Source: Elmis aenea (lineage: Eukaryota; Arthropoda; Insecta; Coleoptera; Elmidae). From it: a stretch of DNA of 64,000 nucleotides. The first letter of the stretch is position 1, and the number at the start of each line of letters is the position of its first letter. A program made the translations under genes and the position numbers. The notes beneath the pieces were generated by a model. That model ran no database searches, was not told the origin of the DNA, and saw only the letters and a list, made by a program, of their open reading frames with translations. Below are positions 22,961 to 33,756 of the stretch, piece by piece. The stretch is taken from contig OX393581.1 of the NCBI GenBank assembly GCA_947652605.1, forward strand, positions 26,344,788 to 26,408,787. The letters are read 5' to 3'.

Positions 22961-23089
22961 CCTTAAACGCACTTTATTGACCTCTATCATTGTTTTTGCC
23001 GCTATTTCACCTGTCAAAGTGTATTTTGTAAACATTATTGGTAACACCGTAAATCCACAAAAAAAGCAAAATAGTATAGATATTTATAT

Positions 23090-24375
23090 CATAACAAAAG
23101 TTGTAAAAAGCATATTACGCACAAGTGGAAGAGTTGCGCAAGGAGCCGCGTAGCGGCGGGTGCGTATATTCACGATTGCGTAATTGCTTTGCAACTTGTG
23201 TTATGTAGCTTACTTTTTCTACGATCACATAATATCTACGATTTTAACCGCATTTGGCTAATATACACGTGTTATTACGTTGTTTTGTCAATTTTGACGT
23301 AAGCGTACTTTGACAAGTGTCCGTTTTGCTTACAGTGCGTTATAACTTACTTACTAGGTATGCAAAAAGAGTTTGACATGAGTCTACTTTGAACATATTG
23401 TGACACCCCGCCTGTGATCAATTATTTTATTTTATTTCAATGTTATTTCATTTACTTTTAAATGAATAACATTGCAACAAATGCTGATGCATCAGTTACT
23501 AAAACACGTAACGCTTCAAAAGGGCCAAGTTATCAGGATTTCAACTTTAGTAAAAACACATTAACGTTCAAATATTACGGTCATAACTTGGGTCCTACAA
23601 CGCCAGCATTTGGGTTTCGTCAATCAACAAATGATTTGTTGATAAAGTTGTACATCATAAGTAGAACAAACTACTCGCACAAATATGTGTTTATAGGAAA
23701 GAATGACAATAAAAAAGGGACAGCAACAGGGAACCTAAAATCTTGAGACGGTCGCACCGAGAGTTAAGTTCCAACCCCTGAGAAATGTACAGCCAGTCGA
23801 AAAATAAAGGAGTTTGTTGTTAAAATTGTTGTGTTTTATTTGTTTCTTACTGTGTACTAATTGCTCTAGACCTGTGTACTACGTAAAACAACGTTTGAGG
23901 GTCCAACTACGTTACAAAGACGATCACGAGTCATAATTAACAACAATAAATATAAGAGTAATAAGTACTCTTCCACAACAGTGCGGCCTATGTACAGTAC
24001 GGTCCGTCACAATATCTTAAAAAACTGCTTTTTGCTTACCGTGCGTAAGGACCCACTTACTATGCATGCAGGCTGTACTGCAAGAGTTATTGACATTAGT
24101 GGTCGTAGAAAAAGCGTAATTGCTTGACAACTCGAGTTTTGTATCATACTATGTGTACAATCACATAATACATACGATTTAAACGGTTTTTATAGCTAAT
24201 AATAAACACACTTGTACGTTGTACGTACGTTGTTAACTGTCAAGTTTGACGTTAGTAAAGACCCATTTACTATGCATGCAGGTTGGGTTTGACGTAAGTC
24301 TACTTTGGTGATTTAAAAAAAAAAACTCTTTTTGCTTACCGTGCGTAAAGACCCACTTCTATGCATGCAGGCTGT
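23090..24375 (+). repeat. ~310-bp tandem repeat, about two units, interrupted by a solo LTR
   Basis: GCGTAATTGCTTTGCAACT at 23185 recurs as GCGTAATTGCTTGACAACT at 24112. Subtracting the 613-bp LTR and its duplication leaves a period near 310 bp. Both units contain ATCACATAATAYMTACGATT, a TACGTTGTT...TTTGACGTWAG stretch and TTTTGCTTACMGTGCGT. The last partial unit ends at CATGCAGGCTGTAC, where another repeat begins. Units differ by many substitutions and one short insertion. Confidence 0.65.
23399..24011 (+). mobile_element. Solo LTR, 613 bp, with 4-bp TSD
   Basis: The segment begins TGTGACACCCCGCC and ends GGTCCGTCACA, giving a perfect 6-bp inverted terminus TGTGAC/GTCACA. It is flanked by ATAT (23395-23398 and 24012-24015). 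An AATAAA at about 23806 lies where the R region would end. No second LTR or internal region is nearby, so recombination between LTRs has removed the body. A 94-residue frame (23462-23746) lies wholly inside it and is probably fortuitous. Confidence 0.75.
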
Positions 24376-24672
24376 ACAGGGTGGCCTATTATCGATACCC
24401 ATACAGGGTATCTCGGTTATTATCGGAGATAAAAAAAACTAAGTGCGTAGTCTCGATTTCTTTTTTCAAGAGAAATTCATTGCCGTAAACAGGTTTTTGA
24501 TATCTTTTTAAATCTTCGAATTATAGCCAAAAACCGATTTTTGCCACTTTTCTAAATGTTAAATATCTCGCTTAAACAAAAAGATAGAGCAAAACTTTAA
24601 TAACATTTTTGCATGGTTTTTTATCCTTAATAAGATAGCGTTGTTAATTTTTTTTTTACTCATACGAATATC
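24376..24672 (+). mobile_element. Partial CAGGGTGG foldback arm
   Basis: TACAGGGTGGCCTATTATCG opens a stretch with the look of these foldback arms (a second CAGGGTATCTCGG, then TCTCG and AAATATCTCGC motifs). Its far end is not found; a jockey-like element inserted at 24672. It may continue after 25657. Confidence 0.45.
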
Positions 24673-25656
24673 CAAGATAAGGATATTCGTAGTGTCTTGG
24701 GTCCAGTCCTTTACCTACTGTTTACCTGTGATCTTCCAGTACCAGAAAACAACACAATAGCTACTTTTGCTGACGATACTGCCATCCTAACTGTCGGCAA
24801 AAGCAACGAAGAAACAGCAGACGAGCTGCAAACAGCCATCAATCAATTTCAAAGCTGGACAAAAAGGTGGAGGATAAAACTTAACGAAACCAAGTCAGTC
24901 CATATTGATTTCACCAACAAACGAATAGAACACGCTCCGGTAACCATAAATGGTCAGATAATACCATATGCCAACACAGCCAAATATCTCGGCTTAACAC
25001 TTGACACTAAACTTCGGTGGAAAGTTCATGTCAGAAAAAAAAGAGAGGAGTTGGGTATTAGATATCGAAAAATGTACTGGCTCTTAGGAAGAAACTCCGC
25101 TCTGTCAGTACATAACAAGCAGATACTAAAACCAGTGTGGACATACGGTATACAGCTCTGGGGTTGTACCAAAAAAAGCAACATCAAAGTAATACAAACT
25201 TTTCAAAATAAAGTACTAAGGAACATCGTAGATGCATCCTGGTACATTAGAAACGATGATCTTCATAAGGACCTTGGAGTAGAGTTTGTGGACAGTGAAA
25301 TTCAGAAGTTTTCGAGAAGCCACTAAGAAAGACTACTGCAGCTCGTGAATATCGAGGCTATCCAGCTTCTCGATAACACAAATATAGTCAGGAGACTCAA
25401 AAGGAAAAAACCCTTTGAGCTAGTATAATGTGCCACTATAAGTGCTTTAAAAAAAGTGTTAACAAGTGTTTTAAAAAAAAAAGAGTCAGTGTTTGTGTTA
25501 GTGCACAAGATAAGAGTGCCAAATGCTAGAACAGATAAGAGACGCCAATGGGTGACTTACATCTTAACTTTTTATAGTATATTAGGAATAGAACTAAGTT
25601 ACTTATTAGTCTAAGACTAGATCGTAACATTATTTAAACTAAAAAAAATTAAAAAA
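24673..25656 (+). mobile_element. 5'-truncated jockey-like non-LTR retrotransposon with 11-bp TSD
   Basis: The insert is flanked by ATACGAATATC (24662-24672 and 25657-25667), ends in an A-rich tail, and begins within the reverse transcriptase domain. This is the signature of target-primed reverse transcription with 5' truncation. Between the left duplication and the retroelement lies a short inverted copy of the target (GGATATTCGTA at 24681-24691). Confidence 0.9.
24697..25426 (+). pseudogene. Jockey-like reverse transcriptase, C-terminal part
   Basis: The open frame 24697-25326 starts MGPVLYLLFTCDLP (usually LGPxLYLxxxxDLP), then has the catalytic motif FADDTAI (about 24754-24774), the AKYLGLTLDTKLRW block, KMYWLLGR, WTYGIQLWGC and KVLRNIVDASWY. 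These are the fingers-to-thumb and C-terminal segments of jockey-clade ORF2 proteins. After a stop at 25324 the same frame continues with a segment ending in KKPFELV (to 25426), the natural C-terminus. The endonuclease and N-terminal half of the RT were never copied. The YADD-type motif is intact, but the fragment cannot act alone. Confidence 0.9.
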
Positions 25657-25734
25657 ATACGAATATCGATGTATTACATCTAACTTTCTTATTTTAAATA
25701 GCAACTATAAGCATATATATTTTTAAAAAGCGCA

Positions 25735-25819
25735 AAAAGTAAGCTTTTTGTTGTTTTAATAAATAGTTTTGCTTTCGATTTTCATTTTAGATGCTCGTCC
25801 CAATGGTTAAGAATCACTG
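25735..25819 (+). mobile_element. Possible hAT right-end remnant
   Basis: The segment TTTTAATAAATAG...CAATGGTTAAGAATCACTG ends like the inverted terminus of CAGTGRTTCTTAACC-type hAT elements. A partner left end could not be placed. Confidence 0.3.
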
Positions 25820-27529
25820 ATCTAAGCAGTTAAAATTGCCCATGACTATCTATTTTGTTTACTTTTTCTAATTAACCCGTTCGCTTTGACGTTCTTCTCA
25901 GTAAGCATGCTCCCGCTGAACGAGACGCCGTGCCAAAAGTGTACACCATTTTGTTTTATTTTATTTTAACTTATTAAATAAATTTGTAAATATTTTGAAA
26001 TTCACACCTTTTTAAACTATTTCTTGAGCCATCTATGGGTCAAGTATATTTTTTTGGCTAATGACTAGTTAGCAGTTGAACAAAGGGTGACTATATAACT
26101 GGCATTTAGCGGAGAGCGACTAACTTTAGTCGCCCGTCGTATATTAATAATCAAAACTATGAAAAATACACCTAAGATGAATTATTCGTAGTTCTGTTAT
26201 TAGCAAAGACTTAAAACAAGTTCTTTTAAAAATAAATGTTAGTGTTGTAAATAACTTCACAGCTTGCAACTTTTTATAGCTTTACAAAGTGTTTTGTTTT
26301 TGCGCGCCGATACGTAATTTCGTTTTTTTAAATAAATCATCCTATACATTTTGCATTTCAAATCAAACTCTTCGTTACAAATTAAAAAGGTTATTTTTTC
26401 GCACAACTGTAGTTATATAATTAATTAATACTCCTAATATTTTAAAAGTTATAGATCCAGCACTTAATTAATACTATTATTTATAACTTAACATTGCAGC
26501 AATTTCTTTCACAACTTTATTGATGTCCAATTTGTAAAAAAAAAAATTCAAACACTTTTAAAAGCCATTAAATCAAATTGTTGCTACGTCGGATTTATAC
26601 AAAGAAAAGGGTTTTGGTCTCTGCAGTACTGATATGCATTGAAAATTAGAATTATTTGTAATGTAACACTTTATCGTTATAAACAATTTCTTACATTTTT
26701 AAGTATCATACGGTAGCAGTGAACACGTTAAACTTTTTGACGCCAAACTTATACATACTTCGACAGAAGAAAATTCATTAATGTAAGGAAGCGATAGCGT
26801 AATGTATGGTGTAGGTATAGTTTATAAAATCATTTTGACAAAAACTTTTTCTTATGGTAATATTTTATCGAAGTTCGAGCACTTCACATCTAATAGCATC
26901 TACCTCAAGCATAAGAATCGGAGGTTCAATCCATCAATAAGGCCCTCGCGCATCTGACGTATCGTAGCCGTGGATTTTTGAGTAGATCGACGAAAGGATC
27001 ACTCAGGAATGTCTCTCAAACATTTGTGTTTTGTATTGTATTGAAGATGAACTTGCTGTGATGAAGGTTTGACAGTTATGATATTCGCTACTGCTATTCT
27101 GCGCTGAATTTTGTTATTTATTTTGATTTGCATTTCAATCGGCGCTAGTAGAAATGAGCACCTTGATGTCGATCGTGGTATTGTTATTTTGATACGGCAA
27201 AATTCGAAATGCTTATGCTTGGAAGCAAACGAAATGGGATTCATTTTTTGTCTTAAAATAAAAACTTCATGTAAAAATTTAACAACTTATGTTTTTCATT
27301 GTATATACGCAATTGGCTCTGTAAAAGGGTCCATTAAATAGACTGTTGAAGAAAAAACTAACTTTAATTTATTAAGAAGTTGGTTCATTATTATACAGGG
27401 GGTTACTTAAATATTGCAAAAAAATCGAGAAGTAATGCCTTATCGAAAATTAGGGAGGGGCTTTTATATATTTTTTTTCCTTAGACGTCTGCTTTCGGAG
27501 CTACACCTCCCAGGACAGGAGCTGTAAAA
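25820..27529. other. AT-rich spacer, no gene recognised
   Basis: Overlapping frames on opposite strands at 26999-27244 and 27111-27341 match no family I know. TACAGGGGGTTACTT near 27396 could be a lone foldback terminus. No RNA gene seen. Confidence 0.5.
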
Positions 27530-27532
27530 TTA

Positions 27533-28794
27533 AGTTGTGTTGTCACGAGGCTAGTTTACAGGCTGCTAGTACTAGCGACAGTAAAGTTACCCCGTGTAAA
27601 CAGTCTCGCTAGTTACTTACTCGCTTGAAGGGTAGCGGTAAGTAGAGTTGAAGTCCGGGCTACTTTACTATCCCTTTAGCGATCACGTGATCTACTTGCT
27701 GCTTGCTTAGTTACCGCGTTTAAACACTGAGTATGCTGGCATTTTAGGTGTATTGCAGTGCAGTCATGACGTGTAGGTGATATTCCGAAGAAATACTAAA
27801 CTAAATAAATAAATTATACCATTAATGTCGATTATTCATCAATTATTATGGCTAAATTTGACGTGGAACGGCAATTATCGAGAAGCGCTGGTCTTTTGTT
27901 TATAAATATAATAAATAATAAATCATTACTTTCTTTCCTTATACCTTAGGGAGGTTTAAACAATCGTTAATTGTTAATGCAATATGAAATTTTGTTTATC
28001 TATTGCAAATATTTTTTTAAATTATCCTACTAGTGAACGCCGTAATACACGGTATTTATACCTATCAGTCGAAAGTAAAATCATGAGGGAAATGGAATTC
28101 GATAATTTTTAAAGAGATTTTGGGAAAGCAAAAGCTAGTAAGATTATAATTTGAAATGAGTTTCTATTGAGTTTATAATAAAATTAAAAATTGGGTTGTT
28201 TGGCTTTTTTGTTGTATAATCAACGTAAAATTTGTTGTATATTCAACAATTTACAACATAGAATATATGTTTAACAATATCATACAAAGAGAGCTTGGTT
28301 TTCTTTTGATTTTTTAAGGGGCCTAGCAGTTTATTCTTGCGCAGGACCTTGTGCTTCCTAGGGCAGGCCCCAATACCAACAAAGTTAAAAAGAATAGCAT
28401 GATGACCAAATTATTTAATGAAATATCGAAATATGATATCTTCGTTGATAACGTAGAAAGCTTACGAAAGAAGATAAAAGTCATTAAAAATGTGTACCGT
28501 CAAGAACGAGTGGAAATTGAAAAATCAAAAAAGGGGCGCGGGAGATGACGACGTTTATGAGCTTGTTACTTTTTTCCGACTATTGGCCGAAGCTCTTCGC
28601 TTAAAAGTATTATTGTAGCATCAATAATTTTAACGAAGTATGCCATTTTTAGATGGACATGACAAACTAACCACAACGTATGCCGGCAAGTACTTGCCGC
28701 TTCCAACTATCCCCGTGTAGATACAAACTTACCTGGTAAGTCTACTTGCAGCTAGTACTAGCGGTTTGTAAACTAGCTCCGTGACAACACGGCT
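27533..28794 (+). mobile_element. PIF/Harbinger-type element carrying a MADF gene remnant
   Basis: The left end AGTTGTGTTGTCACG and right end CGTGACAACACGGCT form inverted repeats that extend with gaps for about 80 bp (shared GCTAGTTTACA and GCTAGTACTAGC). The flanks are TTA on both sides (27530-27532 and 28795-28797), the 3-bp duplication typical of PIF/Harbinger. These elements usually encode a DDE transposase and a separate Myb/SANT or MADF-type DNA-binding protein. Only the latter is recognisable here, so the transposase gene appears to be deleted. Confidence 0.75.
28351..28625 (+). pseudogene. MADF-domain DNA-binding protein remnant
   Basis: The frame 28351-28548 contains NEISKYDIFVDNVESLRKKI then VYRQERVEIEKSKKGRG, matching the middle of a MADF domain (V..LRKKIK.L...Y.RE..KI..SKKSG.G). 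After a shift at about 28543 the next frame gives GDDDVYELVTFFRLLAEAL, the domain's end (DDVY.P...F..L.FL). There is no ATG at the frame's start, so the N-terminal part (usually a W..HP.YK segment) is lost. In PIF/Harbinger elements such proteins help import the transposase and bind element ends; that role is by family analogy. Confidence 0.7.
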
Positions 28795-28797
28795 TTA

Positions 28798-30793
28798 GGT
28801 TTTTATTTTATTTCTCAAAGTTGCATATATGTAGGAGAATGATATTTGGTGAATGTTTTGTACTTATTAAAAAGTTTCCCATAGTTATATTTTTAATCAT
28901 CTCCCACCTTCACAGGGGACTGAAAAGTGCGGCCCCTGTTGGTATAATTTAAAAGTTAAAACCAAACTGTAAAACCAGTTCTTGGTACTACTTCTTTTGT
29001 ATTAAAACAGATTTAAAACCTAAAATTAAATTTATAAACTAATTTTGTGAAAAACAATTTTGTTTTGTCAAAACGTTATAATTTTACAAGATTTATTATT
29101 TCGTTAGATGCGCCATAGTTATAAGATCTAATCTGTATTCGGTAAACTACATGTATAAGTGCATAAGTAAAGTCACTTATTTACATATATTAAAAAGTAA
29201 TTTCGACTTACAATTAGTAGATAGGTATATTTTGTCTGTGTGCTTATTTATAAAATAACTGTAATTATAAGTTGTCAATATCTGATAAAACTAGACTCCA
29301 GACTAAAACGAAACCGATGCTATTTTAAGACAACGATTAAAAAATTGCACAATTTGTAAGTTTGAATAAGACTACGACTATCAAAAACTATAAACTGCAA
29401 TTGCAAAAAACTCATAACAGAGAACATTGTTTGGTACATTTAGCACTATCATATTTGAAAATTATACTTCCATATTTTTCATCTTATGAATTGAAACAGA
29501 TTGTCGCTGTAAAGCTTTATGATTCTGTCAGATTCTGAGTTAATATGGATCTTCTTATTCATAATACATGTAACAAAGAAACGAGCTTATATGGCTTAAA
29601 ATGACATAAATTTGTGTCACACAAACTAACAATTCCGTTAAAATATATCTTATTTTTATATTTCACAAATTATCCAAGTTATAAGCGACCAGAAAGCACT
29701 CTTAAGTAAATGACAAATTCAGGAATCCAATTTTAAAATTTCATTAAATATCTTGACGAAACTAAGCTATATAAAATGTGGATGTAACAAATTTCATAGA
29801 TAATGGGATGTACTACAATGTTCCGCAATTCCATCCAGATTTAAATAAGACCAGTAGCATCAAGATATCTGTAGCCGACACCGTGCGATATAATAGTTCG
29901 CTACAAAAGTCTGCATAACGCCATTAAAGGTGTAAGCGAGAAAAACTGTGTAACGTATTGGAATTTTTGTACGAGATGGCGTTTTCTTATACCTGCAATT
30001 TCCAGAAATGTCTCAAGATCCGCGGTCTGATGAGATGGGGTGAGTGAAATGAACAAGAGCAATTAGCGAAAAATTATACGGCGGTTACAATAATAGCACT
30101 TAATCACGAGAACGCGATCGAGTGTTGACAAACTTTAGAACGGAAATATGCAAATTATACCATTTCCTTTCAATCTTCGTCTTAGATTCGGCATACCTAA
30201 TCAAGTTTTCTTTGGTTTCTCCGTTTTGAGGTCTATACATAATTAATTTTTACACATCCAATGTCTTAATTTGAGTAAATTACGTCATGAGTTAATTATT
30301 ATTATTAGCTCAAAAGCTTTCAAAATTACATACTTTTAATAATTGCTGAAATTGAATATCTGCTCTTTCGAGCTTTTATGTATAATGGCCTTCTTTCACC
30401 ATCAGTTGAACGACGCCAAAATTGGATTAAACATAATGTTCTGTAGGCAATTATCACATACTTACAAAATTTGATATACAATGTTATTTAAATAACTAAT
30501 AGGGTGGAAATTATACAAATTATCACAGTTTTTATAAACAATGTTTTTCGCCACAAGGGCCACTAATAGTTGAACAGTTAAAATTCACATTATTAAATAG
30601 TTGCTTCCATAGGCGCTTAAAATAGGCAGATAATTGTCACTAAGTAGAGAAACTACGAAAATAAAAATCGGATATAAATACATAGCCTTAATGAAAGATT
30701 AATTTTCTTCTTCGAAAAATTTCTTGTCTAAATGCAATACCAGTTTTATGAATCTCGCCTCTTCATCAGTTCACCCTGTCACTATGTCACATA
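28798..30793. other. AT-rich spacer, no gene recognised
   Basis: Only short frames occur. The stretch 29870-30060 is somewhat less AT-rich but gives no family match on either strand. No repeats with clear ends were found. Confidence 0.5.
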
Positions 30794-31714
30794 CAGGGTG
30801 GCGCGCGGCAGACACGTGGATTTGAAAACGGCATTACTCCCTTCTTAACGGTGCTGGTAGAAGGTTGAAAGTGGGTTAATGAAAAAAAGAGAGGGACGGG
30901 AAGTTTATCTTTCACGCGGTGTTAAGTCGCCATAATGGAGTGGTCCGTTGAACAACGTGTTTTTTGTGTGTAGACCTATTTTTCGAACGCCCGTTCGATC
31001 GTCCGCGTGCAGCGTGCCTTCCGTTTAAGGTTCAATATGGCACCCCGCGGCCAAATTCCCGATCGAAATCGAATTCTTGCGTGGGTTAATGCATTCCAGG
31101 ATACCGGAAATGACAGTATGGTGTGCAATTTCAAGAATTGGGATCATCGGCCCTTACTTTTTTGAAGAAAATGATCGTGCGGCTACAGTCACTTCTGCAC
31201 GTTACCTAACCATGATCCAGGATTTTTTCTTGCCTGAATTGGAAGGGATGGAGCTGGTTTCAGCAGGACGGGGCCACAGCCCACACATCAAGGGTTTGCA
31301 TGGACTTTTTGCGAGACAGATTCCCCGGGCGCCTCATCTCCCTAGGAGGCGTCTTGAACTGGCAAGCGCGGCTCTCCTGATTTGGCCCCTTGTGATTTTT
31401 TTCTGTGGAGATACCTAAAATCCTTGGTTTATAACGATCGTCCAAGGACTCTGCAAGCCTTCAAAAACAACATTCAAGCCCAAATCGCCGAAATTCCTGT
31501 GGCAGTGCTTTAAAGAGTGCACCAAAACTTCAGAAAAGGCTTACTCAGTGTTTGAGGTGTGAGGGGCGCCATTTGGGCGATACTTTGTTCAAAACCGTGT
31601 AAACTTAAATTTCCCATGTTAATGAATCATGAAAAAATTAAAAATTTGGTCATTTTGTAACAGTCTGCGTTTTATTTCATTTTCAAATCCATCCGTCTGC
31701 CGCGTGCCACCCTG
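30794..31714 (+). mobile_element. Internally deleted Tc1/mariner-superfamily transposon
   Basis: The ends CAGGGTGGCGCGCGGCAGAC and, inverted, CAGGGTGGCACGCGGCAGAC extend to ...TTTGAAAA, giving inverted repeats of about 35 bp. A TA precedes the left end; the right flank is CA, a likely decayed TA. The body is GC-richer than its surroundings, suggesting a relatively recent arrival. The transposase inside is deleted and frameshifted. Confidence 0.85.
30935..31512 (+). pseudogene. Tc1/mariner-type transposase (DUF4817-like N-terminus), deleted
   Basis: From the ATG at 30935 the frame reads MEWSVEQRVFCV, a stop, then NARSIVRVQRAFRLRFN and RNRILAWVNAFQDTGN, the helix-turn-helix found at the start of DUF4817-type transposases. 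It then jumps directly to MTVWCAISRIGIIGPYFFEE and YLTMIQDFFLPEL, so about 200 residues including the first catalytic aspartate are gone. A shift near 31252 leads to WFQQDGATAHTS (second Asp) and, after a stop, SPDLAPCDFFLWRYLKSLVY (third Asp). It ends with a region like RTLQAFKNNIQAQIAEIP. It is inactive, but its ends could still be substrates. Confidence 0.85.
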
Positions 31715-31863
31715 CATAACCACAGTGCAGGCTGTGCGTCGCACACGGCCTCGCGAGCAGTCCAGTCTCGCGCTAGACATGTATAAAACCGACTGGGGTC
31801 GCCAACTACTTACGTGGATTATTCCACCAATAGCGATAGGTCAAAGAAGTGGCCATGGCCAAC

Positions 31864-32413
31864 CAGGGGTTTGGAGCGGAGCGCGGAGCAGTGGATCAAT
31901 GGGTTTTTGCCCGGAGCGGGAGCGGAGCCCGGAGCAAATAATTTTGATTGCTCCACTGCTCCATTTTACTATTATGAACTACATATTTTTTTTTTAATCA
32001 ATTATTCTCATGGGTACTATATAGTATTTAATAAAATTATAAATAAACTAAATTTGATTTTTTTTAAGTAAAATTATTATCTATAATATAACTTTTCTGA
32101 ATATTAATTTTCATTATTTTGTATTTGAATTTTAAAAAATTTTAAAGAACTTTTTTTTCTTTATTTAACTTTTGAAGATCAATAATTTGTTCATTTATTT
32201 AACTTCACTTGTTTCTTAGGGTCAAATATTGTAATTTTTGGTCCATTTCCACATATCTCATAAAATTTTAGCTTTGTTTTTAAAAACAAATGTTTAAATA
32301 AAAAACTTATTTTATTAATATTTGGAGCGCGGAGCGGAGCGGGAGCGAAGCTGGAGCAGGCATCTTGATGCCGGAGCGGAGCAACTAAAAAATTGGACTG
32401 CTCCAAACCCCTG
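31864..32413. mobile_element. hAT MITE rich in GGAGC repeats, perfect 8-bp TSD
   Basis: The termini are CAGGGGTTTGGAGC and GCTCCAAACCCCTG. The duplication TGGCCAAC (31856-31863 and 32414-32421) is exact. Both ends are packed with GGAGCGGAGC-type repeats in the same orientation (about 31872-31945 and 32325-32395), while the middle is very AT-rich. No coding. Frames across the ends (31629-31997, 31814-32071, 32191-32430) are artefacts of the repeats. Confidence 0.9.
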
Positions 32414-32486
32414 TGGCCAACTTCATTCATAACACGCTCTGCCTCTTATTGACCATTCCAATGTCAGTAGCAGAGCAGAGCATGAA
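32414..32486. repeat. Short inverted repeat next to the hAT MITE
   Basis: TGGCCAACTTCATTCATAAC...GCTCTG pairs imperfectly with CAGAGCATGAATAAGTTGGCCA. It probably belongs to an older element into which the MITE inserted. Confidence 0.5.
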
Positions 32487-33750
32487 TAAGTTGGCCATCC
32501 CAGTTTTGAGATTTACCGCCATCTAGCGAAAATTTGTGTCGAGATATTCTTGGATTTTTTGATAACCTTCCTAACCTATGTAGTAAACCGTGTAAGCTGT
32601 AATCGATATACAAGCAACCACAGCATCTTTATAAAAAGCTGCATGAGGCATTTAAAAAAATGATAAATATGATTAAACAGACATTAATCACAGTGAAAAT
32701 AGTCAAAACATGTTCAGGAGACTATAAAACGTGTAGATCTATCGAATTCCGAACTTGAAAATTCACACTTCGCATGGCAGTGGCCCTCAACCGGTGGGGT
32801 GCGCCCCTAACAATTAAATGGTTTTATTGAAGGCAAAACTATTTATTAAAACAGGAAAAGAAGAACATTAAATATATACTACAAATGACAACAGCGTTTC
32901 GGTTTTCAATGTATTTTAAAGTTTACGTTAGCAAATTGGGTACTAACAAAAATACGCATTTTAAAAATAATACACGCAGTCAAAGGACGGTTAAGAGATA
33001 AAAACTAGTCGAATTGTAAGCAGAGCACACTGACGTATAGCAAAAAAAACTCTTATTTAGTTAGTATGAACGCAAACAGTAAAAAAAAAACATTTCCGAA
33101 AATAGATTTATTGCTCCTCAAGAGGAAATGACAAAAAGCTATAACATCATAGCAACATAAAATAGTTTCCGCTTTACAAAACTCGAAAAACTTATATTTT
33201 TGCAGATAAGCGCTTTTTTTTTCGGCACACACGGTGTATGAAAATTTAGTGGTAAAACATGTTCAAAAACCATCGTTTTGTTTTTGACCTGAAAAACTGC
33301 GTTTCGAATATGTTGGTCTTTTCTTAATTCACACTAAATTGTTGGATTTTTTAATAATCAGAAAAAAAATGCAAATTCGCTATTTTTTTAGCAATATCTC
33401 TTTCTTAGAGTGAAGGTAAACACTAAATCCAGAGATCATTCTTACCTAATCTTTCAAATGTTATAAGAAATATGGTTGTATCATGACACTATAAATACTA
33501 AAAAGTTTTTAGTAAGCTTCATTGCGATCGATGTTTATACACTAAATAAAACGAAAATGTCTTGTCTTAACGTGATTTTTATTTTGTTTTATGTTTGCTA
33601 TAATATTTGTACCTACTCGTATTTTGTATGTTATTAAAGTTCGTATACTCAAAAATATGACATTCCCTAGCTAGACTTCAAAATAATCCGCCCTTTCCAG
33701 AGATTATTTCGTTTATTTTTAGACATAACCCCAGCAAACGTTACTTAATA
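32487..33750. other. AT-rich spacer with a possible hAT terminus
   Basis: CAGTGGCCCTCAACCGGTGG at 32780 followed by GGTGCGCCCC is a classic left terminus of hAT elements, but the matching right end and 8-bp duplication were not found. Nothing else is recognisable to 33750. Confidence 0.4.
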
Positions 33751-33756
33751 ATTTTT

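Noticed and set aside
23462..23746. A 94-residue frame as a possible gene
   Set aside because: It lies wholly inside a solo LTR and matches no known domain.
26885..27000. A possible tRNA because of GGAGGTTCAATCC
   Set aside because: The T-arm-like motif is not accompanied by an acceptor stem, D-arm or anticodon arm that would pair.
31629..32071. Frames of 122 and 85 residues
   Set aside because: They run through transposon ends and the GGAGC-rich MITE end and have no family resemblance.
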